DNA of 12,634 nucleotides, from NCBI GenBank assembly GCA_052034295.1, contig JBPOIS010000157.1, positions 1-12,634 of the forward strand, written 5' to 3'. Origin of the DNA: JBPOIS01 sp052034295 (GTDB lineage Bacteria; Pseudomonadota; Gammaproteobacteria; Pseudomonadales; Moraxellaceae). Below are positions 1-6,068 of this stretch, one piece after another. The notes below the pieces were generated by a model that saw nothing but the letters and a program-made list of their open reading frames with translations, was not told the origin of the DNA and searched no databases. How positions within the stretch are numbered: the first letter of the stretch is position 1; each line of letters begins with the position of its first letter. The position numbers and the translations under genes were made by a program.

Positions 1-1169
1 CCGACGCTGGAAATGGCCTGATTGGCGTTCTGACGCACCAGCGGCTTGGCGCGGAAGGCAATCCCCAGCCCGGCAATCGACAGCATCGGCAGGTCGTTGG
101 CCCCATCGCCCACCGCGATGGTCTGCGCCAGCTGGATGCCCTCGCGTTCGGCCAGCTCACGCAGCAGCTCGGCCTTGCGCTGGCCATCGACAATGCGGCC
201 CACCACCTGTCCGGTGACCTTGCCATCCTGAATGTCCAGGGTATTGGCGTGGACCTCATCGATGCCCAGCCGGCGCTGCAGGTGCTCGGCAAAATAGCTG
301 AATCCGCCGGACAGGATCGCCGTGCGGTAGCCCAGCGCCTTCAGGGTGGCGATCAGCTGCGGAGCACCTTCGGTGAGGGTCAGTCGCTGGGCGATTTTTT
401 CCAGCACACTGGCATCCATGCCGCGCAGCAGGGCCAGCCGGGCCGCAAAGCTCTGGCCAAAATCCAGCTCGCCCTGCATGGCCCGCTCGGTGATGGCAGC
501 GACCTGCCCGCCCACGCCCGCCTCAATCGCCAGCTCATCGATGACTTCCTGCTCGATCAGGGTCGAGTCCATGTCAAAGCACACCAGCCGCCGGTTGCGC
601 CGGAACGCATTGTCTTCCTGCACGGCAATGTCGATCGACCATTCGCCGGACAGGCGCAGGCAGTCGGCCCGCAGCGCCTGCGCATCCAGCAGCCGCCCGC
701 GCAGGCCCAGCTCAATGCAGGACTTGGTGTGGGGCTGCGGGGTTTCCAGTTGCTGCAGCGACTGGCGTCCAGAGAGGCGGTTGATGGTTTCGATGTTGAA
801 GCCGTGGTTGGAAATGACCTCGCACACTGCCGACAGTGCGGCCGGGGACAGTTGCCGGGCCAGTACGGTGACGATGTGGCGGGTCTGGCCGCCTTCGCCG
901 ACCCAGTGTTCGTACTGTTCGGCGCTGATCGGTTCAAAGCGCACGGTCAGGCCGATTTCCTGTCCAATCAGCAGCATGTCGCGCATGGCCAGTGCTGTGC
1001 TGGTGGCGTCCGGGCTGCTGATCACCAGCCCGAGGGTGAGCTGGTCGTGGATCACCGCCTGTCCGGCATCGAGCAAATCCAGACCATGCCGGGCCAGCAC
1101 CCCCATCAGCCGGGTGAACTGGCGGGGACGGTCGGGGCCCAGAAAGGACATCAGCAGGATTTCGCGCAT
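1..1169 (-). CDS. serB: Phosphoserine phosphatase SerB (C-terminus cut by window edge)
   Basis: SerB hydrolyses phosphoserine to serine, the last step of serine biosynthesis, in the cytoplasm. About 389 residues are visible. Roughly the first 190 form the N-terminal extension typical of Pseudomonas-type SerB, which carries ACT-like regulatory folds. The HAD catalytic core follows. Motif I is FDMDSTLI, with the nucleophile and acid/base aspartates at about D199 and D201. A conserved lysine lies in GQRKAEL, and motif III is GDGANDLPML at about residues 354-363. The reading frame is still open at base 3, in the stretch RQNANQAISS that is close to the usual C-terminus, so probably fewer than 20 residues are missing. 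The ATG at 1167-1169 gives the expected MREILLMSFLGPDRP N-terminus, though no strong Shine-Dalgarno precedes it. It is divergent from the YtjB-like gene, a pairing also found in E. coli. Identification is firm. Confidence 0.96.
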   Translation of the reverse strand, partial: MREILLMSFLGPDRPRQFTRLMGVLARHGLDLLDAGQAVIHDQLTLGLVISSPDATSTALAMRDMLLIGQEIGLTVRFEPISAEQYEHWVGEGGQTRHIVTVLARQLSPAALSAVCEVISNHGFNIETINRLSGRQSLQQLETPQPHTKSCIELGLRGRLLDAQALRADCLRLSGEWSIDIAVQEDNAFRRNRRLVCFDMDSTLIEQEVIDELAIEAGVGGQVAAITERAMQGELDFGQSFAARLALLRGMDASVLEKIAQRLTLTEGAPQLIATLKALGYRTAILSGGFSYFAEHLQRRLGIDEVHANTLDIQDGKVTGQVVGRIVDGQRKAELLRELAEREGIQLAQTIAVGDGANDLPMLSIAGLGIAFRAKPLVRQNANQAISSV

Positions 1170-1247
1170 GGGGTCGGCTCGTGCTTGAGTAGGAGGCGGA
1201 GGCGAATCATAATCCATCCACCATGGATTGTGCCGGATAGATGACCT
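1170..1247. promoter_or_regulatory. Divergent promoter region serB / ytjB-like gene, with inverted repeat
   Basis: On the plus strand, TTGAGT (1185-1190), a 17-bp spacer and CATAAT (1208-1213) make a credible sigma70 promoter for the ytjB-like gene. On the minus strand, TATGAT (1211-1206) is a -10 candidate for serB and overlaps the plus-strand -10; its -35 is poor. A perfect 7-bp inverted repeat, AATCCAT-ccacc-ATGGATT (1211-1229), lies across the start region and could be an operator. The promoter assignment is by motif only. Confidence 0.5.
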
Positions 1248-2453
1248 GTGAATGCCCCCCGCCAAGGCTCCTTTGCCGCCCTGTTGGTGCTGAGCTTTGC
1301 TCTGCATGCTGTGGTACAGGTGCACTCCATGGACCGTCAGCTGGCCCAGACCCGTCAGGTGCAGGGCGAGCTGCTGGGCCGCCAGCTTACCTTTGACAGT
1401 GCCACGGCGCTGATGCAGCGCGACCGGGTGGCGCTGGCCCTGCTGGTGAACCGGGTGGCGCAGCGGCCCGATGTGACCCGGCTGCGCATCGTCGATGCCG
1501 AGCAGCAATTGCTCGCCACCGGGGGCAGTGCACCCACCCGGGGCGGTCAGGTGTTTGTCAGTCCGGTCGACATGGATGGCAAAAAAATCGGCCAGATCGA
1601 GCTGACCCTGAGCGAGCCCAGCCGTGGCGAAATCATCCGCATGTTCTGGCTGCCGCTGTTGCTGTCACTGCTGATGCACGCGGGCCTGTGGCTGGCCTAT
1701 CGGCTGCTGGCGCGGCCCTACAACCTGATTTTTCAGCTCGAACCTCCGGCAGCAGCGGCCAGTGCAGCGCCGGTGGCACCCGAGCACCACGACAGCCCGG
1801 TCCCCACCCCGGCGGGGCCTGCCCCGGTGGCGACGCCGGTGGAGGACGTCCCCCCGGATCTGGTGGTGCAGCTGCAGTTTGATGACCCGAAAAAACTGCT
1901 GCCCACCCTGAGTCCCGGTCTGGCCCAGCCCTACTACAAGCTGAACCAGACCCTGCTGGAGCAGGCACTGGCCCAGTTACAGACCGCGCACCCCAACGTG
2001 CGGCTTGAAGTGGAGCATGCGTTCTCGGCGCAGGGGGCGCTGGTGGCCCTGCGCAGCCCGCTGCAGGCGGAAGCCGTGCAGGCCGCCGTGGAACTGTCCA
2101 GCCTGATGCAGGCCATCAATGGCGTGGTGTATCGCCAGCACCGCGAGAAAAAACGCCTGGCGCTGCACTACCGGATCGGCATTGCCCAGGCCCTGCACCG
2201 CCGCAGCGCCGTGCAGCAGGCCCAGCAACTGGGCGCGCATGTGCCCGCGGAGGGCATCCTGCTGCATGTGGATGAGCCGATGGTGGCCGAACTGGTGCGC
2301 CAGCTGCCGCTGCAACCGCTGGCACACCCCCTGACCGCGCAGATGCGTGAGGCCATGCAGGTGACCGGGCTGCCGGAACTGGCCGCCCAGTGGGTGGACC
2401 GGGCCCGCAAACGCATCCTTGGCCTGAGTCAGGACGACGCCATCCGCGACTGA
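1248..2453 (+). CDS. YtjB/AhpA-family (SMP_2-like) inner-membrane protein
   Basis: The protein has 401 residues. A hydrophobic segment at about residues 8-24 is followed by a short extracytoplasmic-looking domain to about 130. A second membrane helix spans about 132-153 (starting MFWLPLLLSLLMHAG). A Pro/Ala/Val-rich linker covers about 165-205, and a soluble alpha-helical C-terminal domain follows. This layout and the divergent position next to serB match E. coli YtjB (Smp) and its Pseudomonas relatives. The family's molecular function is not established, and the older name 'virulence factor haemolysin' should not be taken literally. The start is GTG at 1248: an in-frame TGA sits at 1242-1244, so no longer form is possible. 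The Shine-Dalgarno is weak. The gene ends 16 bp from the convergent UPF0016 gene with no obvious terminator between them. The family call rests on architecture and context more than on strong motifs. Confidence 0.72.
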   Translation: MNAPRQGSFAALLVLSFALHAVVQVHSMDRQLAQTRQVQGELLGRQLTFDSATALMQRDRVALALLVNRVAQRPDVTRLRIVDAEQQLLATGGSAPTRGGQVFVSPVDMDGKKIGQIELTLSEPSRGEIIRMFWLPLLLSLLMHAGLWLAYRLLARPYNLIFQLEPPAAAASAAPVAPEHHDSPVPTPAGPAPVATPVEDVPPDLVVQLQFDDPKKLLPTLSPGLAQPYYKLNQTLLEQALAQLQTAHPNVRLEVEHAFSAQGALVALRSPLQAEAVQAAVELSSLMQAINGVVYRQHREKKRLALHYRIGIAQALHRRSAVQQAQQLGAHVPAEGILLHVDEPMVAELVRQLPLQPLAHPLTAQMREAMQVTGLPELAAQWVDRARKRILGLSQDDAIRD

Positions 2454-2469
2454 GCTGCCGGGTTTGCCC

Positions 2470-3048
2470 TCAGGCTGACCACAACTGGGGCCACAGCGCC
2501 AGCACCCCCAGCAACGCAAAAATCAGCGCCGCCACCCGGTGGATCCACTGGATCGGCAGGCGGCCCGCCATGCGGTCGCCAATCAGCACCGCCGGGACAT
2601 TGGCCAGCATCATGCCCAGTGTGGTCCCGGCAATCACCATCGGCAACTGCTCGAACCGTGCCGCCAGACCGACTGTGGCGATCTGGGTCTTGTCGCCCAT
2701 TTCGGCCAGAAAAAACAAAATGAAGGTCAGGCCAAACACCCCAAAGCGCTGCCAGCGCAGCAGCCCCTGTTCATCCTCATCGAGCTGGTCCGGAATCAGC
2801 ATCCAGCCGGCCATGGCCAAAAATGACAGGCCCAGAATCCAGCGCATGGCCTCCGGTGGGATCAGTCCGGTGAGCCAGTGGCCCAGCCACGCGGCCAGCG
2901 CATGATTGAGCAGGGTGGCGACCAGAATGGCGGCCACAATGGTCCACGGTTTTTTGAATTTGGCCGCCAGCAGCAGGGACAGCAACTGGGTTTTGTCGCC
3001 CATTTCGGCCAGGGTGACCAGGGCAGTGGAAATCAGCAGGGCTTCCAT
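2470..3048 (-). CDS. UPF0016/GDT1 (TMEM165) family transporter, probable Mn2+ exporter
   Basis: This 192-residue, highly hydrophobic protein consists of two homologous halves of about three helices each. Each half carries the family signature EMGDKTQ, at residues 15-21 and 116-122. An acidic, hydrophilic loop (QLDEDEQ, about 88-94) separates the halves. Bacterial members such as Vibrio MneA export Mn2+, and eukaryotic TMEM165/Gdt1 move Mn2+/Ca2+ across the Golgi membrane. The acidic residues of the two signatures are thought to bind the cation. The start was set at the ATG at 3048-3046 because the signature follows at normal distance. An open frame continues to 3288, but it would translate the riboswitch, so the longer form is rejected. 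Only a poor Shine-Dalgarno (GAGC) precedes the ATG, and a 12-bp hairpin ends 12 nt upstream of it. The riboswitch leader supports a manganese role; substrate specificity is inferred. Confidence 0.92.
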   Translation of the reverse strand: MEALLISTALVTLAEMGDKTQLLSLLLAAKFKKPWTIVAAILVATLLNHALAAWLGHWLTGLIPPEAMRWILGLSFLAMAGWMLIPDQLDEDEQGLLRWQRFGVFGLTFILFFLAEMGDKTQIATVGLAARFEQLPMVIAGTTLGMMLANVPAVLIGDRMAGRLPIQWIHRVAALIFALLGVLALWPQLWSA

Positions 3049-3060
3049 GTGGAATGCTCG

Positions 3061-3106
3061 GATGGGCTGGCGTTTTCCCGTGACACGACACCCCCGCCAG
3101 CCCATC
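3061..3106 (-). promoter_or_regulatory. Expression-platform hairpin before the UPF0016 gene
   Basis: Read on the minus strand, GATGGGCTGGCG (3106-3095) and CGCCAGCCCATC (3072-3061) are perfect 12-bp complements around a 22-nt loop. The stem ends 12 nt before the start codon and has no following U-tract, so it looks more like a translational block than a terminator. The 5' arm could instead pair with the upstream CACCTCCAGC (3120-3111) through GCTGG and the following G-run, giving a mutually exclusive alternative fold. The base pairing is seen in the sequence; the switching role is inferred. Confidence 0.6.
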
Positions 3107-3122
3107 AGACGCTGGAGGTGCC

Positions 3123-3252
3123 GCATCAAAGGTCTTGCCAATCCACAGCCCGTGGGCTGTGCCTGTTGTGGCCATGTCCGGTGGGACAAGTGTGTTGACC
3201 ACAGCCTGCGTCGGACCGGATGGCAGACGCAGCGGCTACTCCCCCATGAAGT
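3123..3252 (-). ncRNA. yybP-ykoY (Mn2+) riboswitch aptamer in the UPF0016 leader
   Basis: The minus-strand leader begins with the family's hallmark GGGGAGTAGC (3244-3235) and ends with GGCAAGACCTTTG (3139-3127). Four helical parts can be drawn between and around these. CTGCGTC/GACGCAG pairs 3232-3226 with 3212-3206. TGTGGTC/GGCCACA pairs 3203-3197 with 3173-3167 and encloses TGTCC/GGACA (3188-3184 with 3179-3175). CACAGCC/GGCTGTG pairs 3161-3155 with 3150-3144. An imperfect closing helix pairs about 3251-3243 with the CCTTTGATG segment near 3132-3124. This family senses Mn2+ and commonly precedes manganese exporters, including mntP, alx and UPF0016 genes. Here it lies directly upstream of a UPF0016 gene and directly downstream of a good promoter. 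The boundaries are approximate. Confidence 0.85.
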
Positions 3253-3258
3253 GGGCGC

Positions 3259-3288
3259 ATCATAGCGCAAAATGTTTTTGCCAGACAA
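3259..3288 (-). promoter_or_regulatory. Sigma70 promoter for the riboswitch / UPF0016 transcript
   Basis: On the minus strand, TTGTCT (3288-3283), an 18-bp spacer and TATGAT (3264-3259, 5 of 6 consensus bases) form a good promoter. The predicted transcript start is at about 3252, so the RNA begins only a few bases before the riboswitch's first helix, as expected for a leader with this role. Confidence 0.6.
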
Positions 3289-3345
3289 ACCTTCCGGGTT
3301 GTAAGGTCAGACCGACCACACCACAGCAGCAAAAAGAGGAAAGTC

Positions 3346-3810
3346 ATGAGCCTGGGCGGGGATTTTTATGCGCTTGAGCAGCGCCATCTGGCGCAGATTC
3401 TGGCGGGTGAGCTGGATTTTTTTGAGTTTTATGAAAAAACCGCCGCGCAGGACGGGCCCAAAGCCGTGTTCAGCGAAGGTGAGGATGCCTGGCACTGGCT
3501 GCAATTGCGCTTTGAGGCACTCGGTCTGGACATTCTGGGGGTGCACGAGACCGGGCTGATTCCGGAAGCGGCGTTTTTTTCCAGTGCAACCGAGGTGCAG
3601 GCGCTGGCGGCTGCGCTGGGGCAGCTGTCAGAACAGCAACTGAGTGCCCTGGCCGACCTGCAGGATCTGGCCGATGCAGACTTTTACCACGCTGAATACT
3701 GGCTGGAGGATGCCGAGCCGGACGAGGCACTGATGCTGCTGCAGGCGCTGGTGGCGTTTTATCAGCACTGTGCTGCGCAGGGCTGGGCACTGCTGTACCG
3801 GATGACCTGA
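3346..3810 (+). CDS. DUF1877 (YfbM)-like small cytoplasmic protein
   Basis: The protein has 154 residues and is acidic, with no signal peptide or membrane segment. The N-terminal MSLGGDFYAL, the AWHWLQLRFEALG segment at about 48-60 and the C-terminal FYHAEYWLE...FYQHCAAQGWALL pattern resemble DUF1877/YfbM proteins, whose function is unknown. AGAGGA at 3335-3340 gives a clear ribosome binding site at good spacing from the ATG. The gene is divergent from the manganese riboswitch transcript; the space between the two transcripts is short, so their promoters lie close together. No good plus-strand promoter was found; TTGCCA at 3278-3283 has only weak -10 candidates. No terminator follows it before ribBX. 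That it is a real gene is likely (coding frame plus ribosome binding site); the family call is moderate. Confidence 0.65.
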   Translation: MSLGGDFYALEQRHLAQILAGELDFFEFYEKTAAQDGPKAVFSEGEDAWHWLQLRFEALGLDILGVHETGLIPEAAFFSSATEVQALAAALGQLSEQQLSALADLQDLADADFYHAEYWLEDAEPDEALMLLQALVAFYQHCAAQGWALLYRMT

Positions 3811-3865
3811 GCGGGTCCGCACGGCCATTTGGCAGTGGGGAGGTCACGGATGGGCAAAAATTCGC

Positions 3866-3931
3866 TAGAATAGCCCGCCTTCTTCATTTTGTCCGCTGGG
3901 CTTGCGGTCATGGGCCTCCGCCCATGGACAA
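3866..3931 (+). promoter_or_regulatory. ribBX promoter (-10) and structured leader
   Basis: TAGAAT at 3866-3871 is a good -10; the -35 region (GTCACG, about 3843-3848) is weak. The short leader contains a 7-bp hairpin, CATGGGC-ctcc-GCCCATG (3909-3926). Outside it, TTGTCC (3889-3894) can pair with GGACAA (3926-3931), sharing one base with the inner stem. The motifs of the FMN (RFN) riboswitch are absent and the leader is too short for one. The structure is seen; any regulatory role is inferred. Confidence 0.4.
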
Positions 3932-3952
3932 GCACCACCGAGGGATAGAGCC

Positions 3953-5053
3953 GTGAACCTCAATAGCATCGAAGAGCTGATTGCCGACATCCGCGCGGGC
4001 CGCATGGTCATCCTGATGGATGATGAAGACCGCGAAAACGAAGGCGATTTGATCATGGCCGCCACGCATGTGCGCCCGGAAGACATCAATTTCATGATCA
4101 CCCACGCCCGTGGGCTGGTCTGCCTGACCCTGAGCCGTGACCGCTGCGAACAGCTGGCCCTGCCGCTGATGGTGCCCCGGAGCGGGGCAGCGCATGGCAC
4201 CAATTTCACCCTGTCGATCGAAGCCGCCGAGGGTGTGAGCACCGGCATTTCGGCGGCGGACCGGGCCCGCACCATTCAGGCAGCGGTGTCGCCGATGGCC
4301 AAGCCCAGCGACATCGTACAGCCAGGGCATATTTTTCCGCTGATGGCCCAGCCGGGCGGGGTGCTGCACCGCGCGGGCCACACCGAAGCGGGCTGTGACC
4401 TGTCCCGGCTGGCCGGGCTGGAGCCTGCGGCGGTGATCGTCGAGATCATCAACGAGGACGGGACCATGGCGCGCCGCCCGGATCTGGAGCGCTTCGCGGC
4501 GGAGCATGGCCTGAAAATCGGTACCATCGCCGACCTGATCCACTACCGCATCGCCAATGAGCGCACAGTGGAGCCGGTGTCGCAGCAGCCGGTGCACACC
4601 CGCTTTGGGCCCTTCACCCTGCACCGTTTCCGTGAGCAGGGCAGTAGCCTGAGCCACCTGGCCCTGGTCAAGGGTGATCCCTCGCAGGGGATCAGCACCG
4701 TGCGCGTGCACGCCTACAACCCGCTGCGTGACCTGTTCACCGTGCAGGTACAGGGCCGCCCGGCCTGGGACATCCACACCGTACTGGACACGCTGGCCGA
4801 CTGTGAGCGCGGGGTGCTGGTCTGGATCGATCAGGACCACCCGACCCCGCTGGGGCAGGCGCTGGACCAGTGGCAAAACGACACGGTGCCAGCGGCCACT
4901 GCCCAGTACCGCACCATTGGCATCGGTGCCCAGATTCTGCGCGAGCTGGGGGTGCGTCAGATGCGCCTGCTCAGCTCGCCGATGCGCTTCAACGCCCTGT
5001 CCGGTTTTGATCTGGAGGTGGTGGAAACCGTGTCCCCCACCCATCAGGCCTGA
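3953..5053 (+). CDS. ribB: 3,4-dihydroxy-2-butanone-4-phosphate synthase with degenerate GTP cyclohydrolase II-like C-domain (RibBX type)
   Basis: The enzyme converts ribulose-5-phosphate to 3,4-dihydroxy-2-butanone-4-phosphate and formate, supplying the four-carbon unit for riboflavin. Residues 1 to about 200 are a complete RibB domain: DDEDRENEGD at 23-32, HARGLVCLTL at 51-60, HGTNFTLS at 81-88 and RAGHTEA at 140-146. Residues about 206-366 resemble GTP cyclohydrolase II (IGIGAQILRELGV, LSGFDLEVVE near the end). They lack the zinc-binding cysteine cluster and the GxGRG-type catalytic segment of active RibA, so this half is probably not a cyclohydrolase. The same arrangement is known in Pseudomonas and Shewanella ('RibBX'). 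The GTG at 3953 was chosen as start because GAGGG lies just upstream and the frame then begins VNLNSIEELIADIR like its relatives; the open frame runs back to 3902 with no support. First gene of a seven-gene run. Confidence 0.94.
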   Translation: MNLNSIEELIADIRAGRMVILMDDEDRENEGDLIMAATHVRPEDINFMITHARGLVCLTLSRDRCEQLALPLMVPRSGAAHGTNFTLSIEAAEGVSTGISAADRARTIQAAVSPMAKPSDIVQPGHIFPLMAQPGGVLHRAGHTEAGCDLSRLAGLEPAAVIVEIINEDGTMARRPDLERFAAEHGLKIGTIADLIHYRIANERTVEPVSQQPVHTRFGPFTLHRFREQGSSLSHLALVKGDPSQGISTVRVHAYNPLRDLFTVQVQGRPAWDIHTVLDTLADCERGVLVWIDQDHPTPLGQALDQWQNDTVPAATAQYRTIGIGAQILRELGVRQMRLLSSPMRFNALSGFDLEVVETVSPTHQA

Positions 5054-5087
5054 CGACACAACGTTTTTTTTGAGGAGAATCAATCCG

Positions 5088-5561
5088 ATGTCCATTCAGC
5101 AGATCGAAGGCCAGTTGCATCAGGGCAATGAAGGCCGTTATGCCATTCTGGTCGGGCGTTTCAACAGTTTTGTGGTGGAGTCGCTGGTGGACGGTGCACT
5201 GGACACCCTGCGCCGCCATGGTGTGGCCGATGAGCGCATCACCGTGGTGCGGGCACCGGGTGCCTTTGAGCTGCCGGTGGTGGCCAAAAAACTGGCGGCT
5301 TCCGAACAATATGACGCCATCATCGTGCTGGGTGCGGTGATCCGTGGCGGCACCCCACATTTTGATTATGTGGCCGGTGAATGCGCCAAGGGTCTGGGTG
5401 TGGTCGGGCTGGAATACGGCCTGCCGGTGATTTTTGGCGTGCTGACCACCGACAGCATCGAACAGGCCATCGAGCGTGCAGGCACCAAGGCCGGCAACAA
5501 GGGCAACGATGCCGCACTGGCCGCCATCGAGATGGTGAGCCTGTTCAAGGCGCTGGCATGA
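5088..5561 (+). CDS. ribH: 6,7-dimethyl-8-ribityllumazine synthase
   Basis: This enzyme condenses 5-amino-6-ribitylamino-uracil with dihydroxybutanone phosphate, the RibB product, to give lumazine, the direct precursor of riboflavin. The protein has 157 residues, normal for the family. Motifs seen are GRFN at 23-26, APGAFELP at 56-63, GAVIRGGTPHFDYV with the catalytic histidine at about H91, and GVLTTDSIEQAIERAG followed by KAGNKG. The ATG at 5088 follows a good Shine-Dalgarno (GAGGAG) with normal spacing. The gene starts 34 bp after ribBX and overlaps nusB by ATGA, so all three are probably cotranscribed. The gene is called ribE in some Pseudomonas annotations. Riboflavin synthase, true RibA and RibD are not in the window. 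Confidence 0.97.
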   Translation: MSIQQIEGQLHQGNEGRYAILVGRFNSFVVESLVDGALDTLRRHGVADERITVVRAPGAFELPVVAKKLAASEQYDAIIVLGAVIRGGTPHFDYVAGECAKGLGVVGLEYGLPVIFGVLTTDSIEQAIERAGTKAGNKGNDAALAAIEMVSLFKALA

Positions 5562-6040
5562 GCACATCCAAGCGCAAGCCTGCAGAGCACCGGGCTGGCA
5601 ACACCCTGGCCCAGAGCCATGCCCGCTGGCGCCGGGCGCGCACCTTCATCCTGCAGGGGGTGTATGAGTGGCAGATGACCGGCAATCCCGCGCATGAGAT
5701 TGCCGCACGCGCCCACGCCGTCAATGACCTGCACAAAATCGACCCGGCCTATTATCTGGAAGCGCTGACCGCGATCACCAGCCAGACCCCACGCTGGGAT
5801 GAGCCGCTGGCGCAGGTGCTGGATGTGGCGTTGCAGGACCTCGGTGGGGTGGAGCGGGCCATCCTGCGGCTGGCCGCCTATGAGCTGGCGGTGCGGCTGG
5901 AGCGCCCGGCCAAGGTGGTGATCGATGAGTCTGTCAAGCTGGCGCTGGAGTTCGGGGCCACCGACAGTCATCAGTTCATCAATGCAGTACTGCATAAACT
6001 GGCACTGAATTTGCGTGCAGCCGAAATGTCGGCGTCCTGA
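5558..6040 (+). CDS. nusB: Transcription antitermination factor NusB
   Basis: NusB binds the boxA RNA of ribosomal operons as a heterodimer with NusE (ribosomal protein S10) and supports antitermination. The protein has 160 residues, compared with about 139 in E. coli. A basic, poorly conserved extension of about 20 residues precedes the core. Core signatures are RRARTFILQGVYEW at about 25-38 and, near the C-terminus, VVIDESVKLALEFG followed by SHQFINAVLHKLA, the strongest NusB hallmark. The start overlaps the ribH stop (ATGA), which suggests translational coupling. The ribH-nusB neighbourhood is widely conserved in bacteria. Confidence 0.96.
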   Translation: MSTSKRKPAEHRAGNTLAQSHARWRRARTFILQGVYEWQMTGNPAHEIAARAHAVNDLHKIDPAYYLEALTAITSQTPRWDEPLAQVLDVALQDLGGVERAILRLAAYELAVRLERPAKVVIDESVKLALEFGATDSHQFINAVLHKLALNLRAAEMSAS

Positions 6041-6068
6041 AGGCACAGGGTCATGGCGGGGCGTCCAG

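Noticed and set aside
249..1244. 331-codon plus-strand open frame opposite serB
   Set aside because: SerB on the minus strand has all catalytic motifs; the plus-strand translation is low-complexity Gln/His/Arg-rich and has no motif.
3049..3288. 80-residue N-terminal extension of the UPF0016 protein
   Set aside because: It would translate the riboswitch and hairpin; the family normally begins a few residues before the first EMGDKTQ motif.
3811..3952. FMN riboswitch upstream of ribBX
   Set aside because: No RFN-element consensus segments are present and the space after the -10 is too short.
3908..5095. 395-codon minus-strand frame opposite ribBX
   Set aside because: Shadow of ribBX, which has full family motifs in its own frame.
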